Assembly: GCA_020724685.1 (NCBI GenBank)
Contig: DYGP01000016.1
Location: forward strand, 886 to 6,651
Reading direction: 5' to 3'
Length of the DNA: 5,766 nt
Source of the DNA: Candidatus Paceibacter sp.
Lineage (GTDB): Bacteria > Patescibacteriota > Minisyncoccia > UBA6257 > GWB1-50-10
Shown here: in pieces, positions 1-5,376 of the stretch
Position numbering within the stretch: position 1 is the first letter of the stretch
Layout: every line of letters begins with the position of its first letter
Position numbers and translations under genes: made by a program
Notes under the pieces: model-generated
Seen by the model: the letters and a program-made list of their open reading frames with translations, nothing else
The model's database searches: none
Told to the model about the DNA's origin: nothing

Positions 1-1106
1 GAAAGTTTCACGACTTCGTCGGCGACGACGCGGGCCGCATCGGGGCGCGAAAATCGCTTTGCCGCGTCGCTCATTCGGGCATAGAGTTCTTTGTCTTCGA
101 GTATCTCCTTTATTTTCAAAACAACGACGTTATATGTGAAATTTTTTCCTTCGAAAACCTCGGCGGCTCCGGTCGCCGCATAACCGTAGGCGTTCGCGCG
201 CTGATGATCGTTCGCGGACGTTTCGAGCGGAACGAGGATCGACGGTTTTCCGAACGCGGCGATTTCCGCAATGACGGATCCCGAACGGGAGATCACGATG
301 TCCGCGGCGCAAAGCGCGTCCTTGTAACGGTCTCCCTCGAACAACGGCGCCGCGAGATATTTCGGGGAAGAAGATTGTCCGCCGACAATCGATCGCGTGA
401 TCGTCGACACGCTCTCATAATTTCTGATCCCGGTCTGATGGAGAATCTGGGAAAAATCAAGGAGAGAAGGGAGATTTCCAACAACGAATTCATTCAGCTG
501 TTCCGCACCCTGCGATCCTCCGAGAACGAGAATAAGGGGACGTTCCGGGTCGAAATTCATCTTCCGTTTGGCATGAAAACGATCGAGCGTCCCTTCGAGA
601 AGTTCCCTGCGAATAGGATTGCCGGTAAGCGCTGTTTTTTTCTTTGAAAAAAATTTCTCGGCTTCCGGAAACGAAACCGCGACGCGCCGGGCGAGTTTTC
701 CGGAAATACGGTTCGTAAGCCCGGGAACCGCGTCCGATTCGTGGACAAGAACCGGAATGAGATAAAATCTGGCCGCGATGACAACCGCAAGGGATCCCGG
801 ACCTCCTTTTGAAAAAACGACGTCGGGCATCAACACATAAAGCCGGTAAAGCGCCTGTATGAGGCTCCAAAAAAATTTCGGGATGTCGATAAAATTTCCA
901 AGCGAAAAATATCTCCTGATCTTGCTTGAAGCGATGCGGTACACCGCGACATCCCTTTCGAGAAATTCGCGGTTAAAGGGGCTTTTCGGGCCGATATACG
1001 AAAGGTGTACGGAAACCCCTTCCATTTTCGCGAACTCCCCCGCAACCGCAAGAAGCGGGTATATGTGCCCGCCGCTTCCCCCTCCGACAAGTAGAACTCG
1101 TATCAT
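1..1106 (-). CDS. murG: MurG, lipid II synthase (UDP-GlcNAc transferase), 3' end cut by window
   Basis: Transfers GlcNAc from UDP-GlcNAc to lipid I on the inner face of the membrane, giving lipid II. The minus-strand frame is open without a break from ATG 1106 to the window edge, giving 368 codons; MurG is usually about 355-370 residues, so only the last few are missing. Motifs in order: N-terminal glycine loop GGGSGGH (8-14), FSKGGPGS (98-105), HESDAVPGLTN (122-132), TGNPIR (161-166), start of the C-terminal Rossmann domain at LVLGGSQGA (193-201), HQTG (223-226), the UDP-GlcNAc-binding stretch SRSG..IAEIAAFGKP (273-288, with E281), and DHQRANA (300-306). Asp125 replaces the usual Asn of HEQN. 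No in-frame start codon lies between the ftsW stop and this ATG, so the start is secure although no Shine-Dalgarno sequence is visible. It follows ftsW by 46 nt, the classic dcw order. Confidence 0.97.
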   Translation of the reverse strand, partial: MIRVLLVGGGSGGHIYPLLAVAGEFAKMEGVSVHLSYIGPKSPFNREFLERDVAVYRIASSKIRRYFSLGNFIDIPKFFWSLIQALYRLYVLMPDVVFSKGGPGSLAVVIAARFYLIPVLVHESDAVPGLTNRISGKLARRVAVSFPEAEKFFSKKKTALTGNPIRRELLEGTLDRFHAKRKMNFDPERPLILVLGGSQGAEQLNEFVVGNLPSLLDFSQILHQTGIRNYESVSTITRSIVGGQSSSPKYLAAPLFEGDRYKDALCAADIVISRSGSVIAEIAAFGKPSILVPLETSANDHQRANAYGYAATGAAEVFEGKNFTYNVVVLKIKEILEDKELYARMSDAAKRFSRPDAARVVADEVVKL

Positions 1107-1111
1107 ACGCG

Positions 1112-1143
1112 AAAAAGGAACAGCCGAGCGACTCCCCCGTTCC
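1112..1143 (-). other. Imperfect hairpin with T-tract between ftsW and murG
   Basis: Read on the minus strand, GGAAC and GTTCC form an outer stem and AGTC/GGCT an inner stem (one G-U pair) around a GCTC loop. A one-sided bulge of five G separates the two, and five T follow directly. It resembles a weak intrinsic terminator or attenuator in the only gap between ftsW and murG, and it lies where a murG ribosome binding site would be expected. The bulge makes efficient termination doubtful, so read-through that lowers murG relative to ftsW, or no function at all, are both possible. Confidence 0.3.
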
Positions 1144-1152
1144 GGTTTGGTT

Positions 1153-2259
1153 TTATCGCCTGCTCCTTGATATGTTAGCAAGGATGCCGCACATCGTCAA
1201 AGAAACAGCGAGCGCGGTTCCTCCGTAACTCACGAACGGCAGCGGGACTCCCGTGAGAGGGATGAGCCCCGATATCGCTCCGATGTTGATAAACGCCTGA
1301 ATTCCGATAAGCGACGTAAGACCGACTCCAAGCGACCTCGAAAACACGTCCCGGGAGTTTTTTGCGATCATAAACCCCTTCCATATGAAAAGCGCGAAAA
1401 GGGAAATAACGAACAATGCTCCCACAAAACCGAATTCCTCGCCGATAACGGCGAATATCGAATCTCCTATCGGCTCAGGGAGATATTTCAATTTTGTCGT
1501 CGAATTTCCGAACCCGACGCCCCACAACCCCCCGGACCCTATCGCCGTGAGCGATTGGTTGATGTGATAGGTCGCTCCGAGCGGATCGGATTCGGGATCG
1601 AGGAATCCCTTGATGCGCTGGAGCCGGTACGGCGTGACGTAAATAAGCCCTGCGACGGATATCGCCCCGAGAAGCATGATGGAGACAATGTAGCGTATTT
1701 TCGCTCCCGCGGCGAAATACGCCGCAAGCACCGCGCCCGTGAGAATGACCGCGATGGTCGTCGCGGGCTGAAGGAAAAGCAGACCCACCGAAACTCCGAG
1801 AATAAGGAGGAAGGGAACGAGCCCTCGCGAAACGCTTTTGCTTCTGTCTTTGTCGCGCGCGACCCATGAGGACAGAAAAAGGAGAAACGTCAGCTTCAGA
1901 ACTTCGCCCGGCTGGAACGAAACAAACCCCAGATCGAGCCATCGTTCGGATCCCTTCATCTCGATCCCGAACATCGGGAAAAACACGAGAATAAGAAGAA
2001 CGATGCTTCCGAGAAAAAGCCATACGGACGACTTTTCCCACACCTTGAGCGGAACGAACATGCCAAGAAGAAATCCGGCGATTCCGACGAGCAGGCCGTT
2101 CATGATCTGGTGCTCGATGTAATAATAACTGTCCCCGAAACGAGCTTTCGCGAGATCCGATGACGCGCTTGAGAGCATCACAAGCCCGAAAATGGCAAGG
2201 ATGGCGACAATACTTATGAAAAAATAGTCGGGAACTCCTCCTCGGGAAAATCTCCTCAT
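1153..2259 (-). CDS. ftsW: FtsW, SEDS-family septal peptidoglycan glycosyltransferase
   Basis: A polytopic membrane protein that polymerises lipid II into glycan strands at the division site, normally together with a class B penicillin-binding protein. It has 368 residues, within the usual 360-420. About ten hydrophobic segments are visible, beginning near residues 12-30, 52-69 and 78-97. SEDS signatures: KGSERWLDLG (102-111), QPGEVLK (116-122), SLTAIGSGGLWGVGFG (236-251), YLPEPIGDSIFAVIGEE (259-275) and PLTGVPLPFVSYGG (334-347). Asp266 aligns with the conserved Asp of the TDFIFA motif, which is essential in E. coli FtsW and RodA. Departures from the consensus are QPGE for QPSE, QPATT (164-168) for QPD.G, and GDSIFA for TDFIFA. 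Its ATG overlaps the stop of the upstream amidohydrolase by 4 bp (ATGA) and has no well-spaced Shine-Dalgarno sequence, so translational coupling is likely. FtsW is preferred over RodA because murG follows; sequence alone separates the two poorly. Confidence 0.94.
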   Translation of the reverse strand: MRRFSRGGVPDYFFISIVAILAIFGLVMLSSASSDLAKARFGDSYYYIEHQIMNGLLVGIAGFLLGMFVPLKVWEKSSVWLFLGSIVLLILVFFPMFGIEMKGSERWLDLGFVSFQPGEVLKLTFLLFLSSWVARDKDRSKSVSRGLVPFLLILGVSVGLLFLQPATTIAVILTGAVLAAYFAAGAKIRYIVSIMLLGAISVAGLIYVTPYRLQRIKGFLDPESDPLGATYHINQSLTAIGSGGLWGVGFGNSTTKLKYLPEPIGDSIFAVIGEEFGFVGALFVISLFALFIWKGFMIAKNSRDVFSRSLGVGLTSLIGIQAFINIGAISGLIPLTGVPLPFVSYGGTALAVSLTMCGILANISRSRR

Positions 2260-3773
2260 ACGCGGACGCGTTCTTTTCTCCGTATCATGTGCCCCGACCT
2301 CGACTGAGTGGCGGTCCCGTCGCGGAAAGCGGCAATGCCGTTCACAAAAACATCCGTCGGAACAAAATCCCTCAGGACGACGATGTCCGCGTAATATCCT
2401 TCCCTGAGCAGTCCCCTTCTCCCCAGCCTGTAAAACGACGAGGGATGCGAAGTGAGTTTCATAATGAAACGTTCAAACGGAATGCGGCCGTTCTGGAAGG
2501 CATCCTTCAAAAACCTCCTGAAGCGCTTCCGCTCTCCGATATGGACGGTTTCTTCGAACCCCGCTCCCGCGCTGTGAGACGCCACGATCCCGTAGTCGGA
2601 ATAAACGAAATCCTGGTGAAGTTTCCGGTCTGTCGCGCGCACGACGCACAACGCCGTCGCGTGCGATATTTCGATGAGCTTCAGGAGCGCTCTCGGAGGG
2701 TCAACGTGCAGCGACGCCGCGAAATCGGAAATGCTCTTTCCGACGAGAAACGAAAGTTGTCCGGGGACGCGGGCGATAAAAATGGAATCGAACGGAAGAT
2801 CCGCGATGCGCGGGAGAACGCGTTCGCATACGTGCGCTTCCTTTATTCCTTCCACGATATCGTCGCGTGAACCCTCCTGCGCCCAGGCGGGAAGGAACGC
2901 ATAACACGGTTTTGTCTTTTCCCCGAGCGGGGAAACGTCGAATCGCACCGGCATTCCTTCCTTGTTCAGATTTTCGATTTCGCGCGCAACCTCGTGATAT
3001 TCTTCCGCATACGCCCCGTCCGGATCGAGATGGTTTATCTCAAGCCTCACATCCGTTCCCCGCACGGCATCAACCGCCTCCTCGAAACTCCGAACGACGT
3101 TCTTCCCGTAATCCCTGAGATGGACGGAATACATTCCTTCGTGTTCCGCTATCGTTTTTATGTATTCGCGTATTTCAAACGGGGGGATGTGGCTTTCGTC
3201 GGAATATTCGAGTCCGACGGAAAGTCCCAGCGCTCCGGCGCGGATACTGTCGCGGATAATCTTCTTTGCGAACAAAAGCTCCGAATCGGTCACATCCCTT
3301 CGCACGTTCCTGGTGATGAAATTTCTCACGGAACCGAGTCCGACAAGCGTGCCGAAGTTCACGCCGATCCCCTTCCGGTGGAAAAAACTGAAAAAATCAT
3401 CCGCCCCGACCCAATGCGCCCCGATGGGAGCGAGACTCGCCTCCCAATCCGATCGCGTATCAAGCGTGTGTTTTGAAAAAGGAAAAAGAGATTTCCCGCA
3501 ATTGCCGCCGACAATGCTTGTCACGCCCTCCTCGATGTATCGTTCCTGATGCGGATCCGAAAATATGCTTAAGTTGTGGTCGGAATGCGAGTGCACGTCG
3601 ATGAATCCCGGCACGACAAACGCTCCTCCGGCATCGACAACCTCCGTTCCTTTCGGAATCCTCAATCCCTCGCCGATGCGCATAATGCGTTTGCGTTCAA
3701 TGAGGATGTCCCGCTTCACGGGAGGCGTTCCCGAACCGTCGTAGACAAGACCGTTTTTGATTATGGTCGGCAT
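2256..3773 (-). CDS. N-acyl-D-amino-acid deacylase-like amidohydrolase
   Basis: A 505-residue metal-dependent amidohydrolase of the D-aminoacylase group, whose known members hydrolyse N-acyl-D-amino acids to the free D-amino acid and a carboxylate. The N-terminal small beta domain (1-54, KNGLVYDGSGTPPVKRDI) and the C-terminal return to it (GYYADIVVLRDF, 459-470) flank a TIM barrel. The ligand set of Alcaligenes D-aminoacylase appears intact: HSH (H61, H63), Cys92 in GGNCGKS, His218 in VHLRD, His248 in INHLD and Asp393 in YSDYG. Spacing is close to that enzyme (H67, H69, C96, H220, H250, D366). There is no signal peptide, so it should be cytoplasmic. A TATAAT box lies 8 nt before the ATG and no Shine-Dalgarno sequence precedes it. 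The stop overlaps the ftsW start by 4 bp, so the two are probably co-expressed. A role in recycling D-amino-acid-containing wall fragments is an inference from context. The substrate is unknown; a D-hydantoinase-like or dipeptidase activity is the main alternative. Confidence 0.85.
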   Translation of the reverse strand: MPTIIKNGLVYDGSGTPPVKRDILIERKRIMRIGEGLRIPKGTEVVDAGGAFVVPGFIDVHSHSDHNLSIFSDPHQERYIEEGVTSIVGGNCGKSLFPFSKHTLDTRSDWEASLAPIGAHWVGADDFFSFFHRKGIGVNFGTLVGLGSVRNFITRNVRRDVTDSELLFAKKIIRDSIRAGALGLSVGLEYSDESHIPPFEIREYIKTIAEHEGMYSVHLRDYGKNVVRSFEEAVDAVRGTDVRLEINHLDPDGAYAEEYHEVAREIENLNKEGMPVRFDVSPLGEKTKPCYAFLPAWAQEGSRDDIVEGIKEAHVCERVLPRIADLPFDSIFIARVPGQLSFLVGKSISDFAASLHVDPPRALLKLIEISHATALCVVRATDRKLHQDFVYSDYGIVASHSAGAGFEETVHIGERKRFRRFLKDAFQNGRIPFERFIMKLTSHPSSFYRLGRRGLLREGYYADIVVLRDFVPTDVFVNGIAAFRDGTATQSRSGHMIRRKERVRV

Positions 3774-3781
3774 GTGACGAT

Positions 3782-3787
3782 ATTATA
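3782..3787 (-). promoter_or_regulatory. -10 box for amidohydrolase-ftsW(-murG), near-leaderless
   Basis: A perfect TATAAT on the minus strand is separated by 8 nt from the ATG at 3773. Transcription starting the usual 6-8 nt after the -10 box would leave a leader of about 0-2 nt. The hexamer at the -35 distance (3805-3810, TTTCGG, 17-nt spacer) is weak. The T-tract of the preceding terminator abuts the box, so a new transcription unit appears to begin here. Confidence 0.6.
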
Positions 3788-3791
3788 CGCC

Positions 3792-3820
3792 AAAAAAACT
3801 TTCGCCGAAACGGGCGGAAA
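3792..3820 (-). terminator. Probable intrinsic terminator after the dCMP deaminase gene
   Basis: Downstream of the deaminase TAA (3829-3827), the minus strand reads TTT, a bulged C, CGCC, the loop CGTTTC, GGCG, AAA, then G and seven T (3798-3792). The stem of 4 plus 3 pairs with one bulge is modest, but the position 7 nt past the stop codon and the uninterrupted T-run support it. Confidence 0.5.
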
Positions 3821-3826
3821 ACCGGA

Positions 3827-4321
3827 TTATTCTTTCGAGGGATACGTCATCGTCTCGTCGCTCAAATATGCAAGCTCGATTCCCGCATCACGGAAAAGCC
3901 GCTCGCTCTCCGCGCCCGCATGATATTTTTTTTCGCACACTATCCGGACAATCCCCGCGTTCACGATCATTTTCGCGCAGGTCGAGCAGGGAGTCATCGA
4001 GCAGTAAAGCGTTCCTTTGTCTATCGAGATGCCGAGCTTCGCCGCCTGCACGATTGCGTTTTGCTCCGCATGCGCCGTCCGCATGCAATGCTCGCTTATC
4101 GTCCCGTTTTCATGGGTCACTTTCTTCAGTTGGTGGCCGACCTCATCACAATGCGCCGCCCCGCGCGGGGCGCCCACATATCCCGTAACGAGAACCTGCC
4201 TGTCTCTCGCGATTACGCACCCGGACCGTCCCCTGTCGCACGTCGCCCGCTTCGCGACGGCATGCATGATCTCGACAAAATATTCGTCCCATGTCGGACG
4301 GACATACGGTTTTTGATCCAT
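3827..4321 (-). CDS. comEB: dCMP deaminase, ComEB family
   Basis: A zinc-dependent cytosolic deaminase converting dCMP to dUMP and ammonia, feeding thymidylate synthesis. It has 164 residues from the chosen ATG at 4321. The zinc-binding and catalytic motif HAEQNAI (His84, catalytic Glu86) and PCSTC (Cys112, Cys115) are intact. TCDRG (27-31), HCDE (57-60) and EHCMRT (77-82) are typical of ComEB/dCMP deaminases; some of these Cys/His residues may form the extra structural zinc site known in part of the family. An ATG at 4339 would add six residues (MVYNFR), but a TATAAT box (4328-4333) lies inside that extension exactly 6 nt before the ATG at 4321, and family members I recall begin shortly before the RPTWDEYF stretch, so 4321 is preferred. 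It stands alone, divergent from the kamA-like gene and followed by its own probable terminator; no competence genes are nearby, so the ComEB name does not imply DNA uptake. Confidence 0.93.
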   Translation of the reverse strand: MDQKPYVRPTWDEYFVEIMHAVAKRATCDRGRSGCVIARDRQVLVTGYVGAPRGAAHCDEVGHQLKKVTHENGTISEHCMRTAHAEQNAIVQAAKLGISIDKGTLYCSMTPCSTCAKMIVNAGIVRIVCEKKYHAGAESERLFRDAGIELAYLSDETMTYPSKE

Positions 4322-4327
4322 ACGGAA

Positions 4328-4333
4328 ATTATA
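4328..4333 (-). promoter_or_regulatory. -10 box for dCMP deaminase, leaderless start
   Basis: A perfect TATAAT on the minus strand is followed by 6 nt and then the ATG at 4321. The expected transcription start falls on or next to that A, predicting a leaderless mRNA. No Shine-Dalgarno sequence is present for either possible ATG. There is no recognisable -35 hexamer 16-18 nt upstream (TCGGGG at 17 nt). Confidence 0.55.
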
Positions 4334-4346
4334 CACCATCGCCCGC

Positions 4347-4375
4347 TTATCCCCGAGCGGCGGACGCGCTATGAT
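4347..4375 (+). promoter_or_regulatory. Candidate promoter for the kamA-like gene
   Basis: The -10-like TATGAT (4370-4375) has a TTATCC hexamer (4347-4352, three of six matches to TTGACA) at a 17-nt spacing. Transcription would start near 4382 and leave a leader of about 26 nt carrying the ribosome binding site. The region is shared with the divergent deaminase promoter, whose -10 box lies only 13 bp from this -35 hexamer. A short inverted repeat, CCGCT/AGCGG (4343-4347 and 4356-4360), overlaps the -35 hexamer. Confidence 0.45.
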
Positions 4376-4398
4376 GTATCCAGAATCCTTAAAAGAAG

Positions 4399-4403
4399 GG
4401 AGG
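4399..4403 (+). promoter_or_regulatory. Shine-Dalgarno site of the kamA-like gene
   Basis: GGAGG, within GAAGGGAGG, lies 4 nt before the ATG at 4408 and fixes that start. The spacing is short but the match is strong. It is the only gene in the window with a clear, well-placed Shine-Dalgarno sequence. Confidence 0.75.
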
Positions 4404-4407
4404 CTCC

Positions 4408-5346
4408 ATGAAAGAGCGAATTACCCCCCATCTGCAACGTCTCATCGCCCGAGGAAGCACGGCAATCCGCGAACAGTTCAAAAAGAAACGCGGGTATGTC
4501 GATCGTTCCGATTTTGACGATGATCCGCTCGGCGAAGAAACGCGCTACAGTCCCGTGAAAGGGCTCGTCCATAAATTCGGAAACAGAGTGCTTTTCAAGG
4601 TTTCATACCGTTGCGCCGCACACTGCCGCTTCTGTACGAGATTCCGTCAGATCGGAACGTCCGACGGAGATCTTTCGACGGAAGAGATGCATAAGTGCAT
4701 GGCTTATATCGCCGAACACGGCGAAATTGATGACGTCATCCTCTCCGGCGGAGATCCTTTATACACCCCGAGAGACACGAAGGTTATCCTCGAAGAACTG
4801 GCAAAAATCCCCCACGTGAAAGTCATCCGCATCGGAACGCGTTTTCCCGTACACTCTCCCGACAGTTTCAAATCAAAACTCGTCAAAGACCTTCTCCATG
4901 CGGTGAGAATCGTCGCAAAGAAAAAAGTGATGTTTGTTTCCATCCACGTCAACCATCCGGACGAACTCGCACCAAACGTCATCCGCGCGATACGCCTGAT
5001 TGAAAAGACGCGCGCGATTCTCGTATGCCAGACGGTGTTCCTGAAAGGCGTGAACAATGGCGTCGCGGTGCTCGAAGACCTCTTCAAGAAGCTCTACCAC
5101 CTCAGAATACGTCCGTACTACATCTACCACTGCGACAAGGCGAAGGGGATATCAAGATATGTCTGCTCGCTCAAACAGGAGCGCCGCATCATGACCGAAC
5201 TTCGGAAACGGCTTTCCGGTCTCGCCTATCCGATGCACGTCGTGGACATCCCTCAGGGACGCGGAAAGGTGCCCGTCCCGCTCGATTTCTGGAACGGAAA
5301 TTCAAGGAAAGTTGTTGATTTCGACGGAACCGTCGTAAAAATATAA
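4408..5346 (+). CDS. kamA: KamA-family radical SAM protein, lysine 2,3-aminomutase-like
   Basis: A radical SAM, PLP-dependent aminomutase-type protein of 312 residues; lysine 2,3-aminomutase (LAM) converts L-lysine to beta-lysine. The [4Fe-4S] cluster motif is CAAHCRFC (Cys69, Cys73, Cys76). SGGDP (113-117), GTRFPV (143-148) and QTVFLKGVN (208-216) follow in family order. Lys287 in VVDIPQGRGK aligns with the PLP lysine (K337) of clostridial LAM. Asp280, seven residues before it, and Asp243 in YHCDK align with LAM Asp330 and Asp293, which bind the lysine side chain. The protein is about 100 residues shorter than clostridial LAM (416), ending 25 residues after Lys287, so the C-terminal zinc-binding cysteines of that enzyme are absent. 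Its length is close to EpmB, the EF-P lysine modifier, and CDK resembles EpmB's LDK, yet EpmB lacks the VVD Asp. Free-lysine and EF-P roles both remain possible. Start is set by the GGAGG; it is monocistronic, ending in a terminator. Confidence 0.87.
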   Translation: MKERITPHLQRLIARGSTAIREQFKKKRGYVDRSDFDDDPLGEETRYSPVKGLVHKFGNRVLFKVSYRCAAHCRFCTRFRQIGTSDGDLSTEEMHKCMAYIAEHGEIDDVILSGGDPLYTPRDTKVILEELAKIPHVKVIRIGTRFPVHSPDSFKSKLVKDLLHAVRIVAKKKVMFVSIHVNHPDELAPNVIRAIRLIEKTRAILVCQTVFLKGVNNGVAVLEDLFKKLYHLRIRPYYIYHCDKAKGISRYVCSLKQERRIMTELRKRLSGLAYPMHVVDIPQGRGKVPVPLDFWNGNSRKVVDFDGTVVKI

Positions 5347-5373
5347 AAATCTCCGCGCTCTGCGGAGATTTTT
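5345..5373. terminator. Strong bidirectional intrinsic terminator between convergent genes
   Basis: A perfect 12-bp stem (5345-5356 with 5362-5373: A5, then TCTCCGC, and the complement) closes a 5-nt GCTCT loop. The plus-strand transcript ends in five T. The minus-strand transcript ends in five T, then ATA and another T-run. It begins within the kamA-like stop codon and lies 3 nt beyond the M23 stop codon, so it can end both transcripts. Confidence 0.9.
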
Positions 5374-5376
5374 CGT

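Noticed and set aside
204..647. Long plus-strand open frame opposite the murG region
   Set aside because: Its product is low-complexity and Arg-rich with no family motif, and it lies antisense to a continuous, fully motif-bearing murG frame. It is a shadow of GC-rich codon use.
1..1106. Possible frameshift or breakage in murG
   Set aside because: Translating the minus strand from 1106 gives 368 uninterrupted codons with all MurG motifs in order; the gene is only cut by the window edge.
1475..2041. 188-codon minus-strand open frame inside ftsW in another frame
   Set aside because: The Arg/Ser-rich translation has no hydrophobic segments or motifs; the ftsW frame over the same bases has every SEDS signature.
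2918..2935. Perfect 7-bp inverted repeat (TTTCCCC and GGGGAAA around GAGC) resembling a terminator
   Set aside because: It lies inside the amidohydrolase gene, encodes part of PLGEK (residues 282-286), and no T-run follows on either strand. Probably a coding coincidence.
3827..4321. Competence (DNA uptake) locus suggested by the ComEB name
   Set aside because: ComEB is a dCMP deaminase by sequence and no comEA, comEC or pilus genes are in the window.
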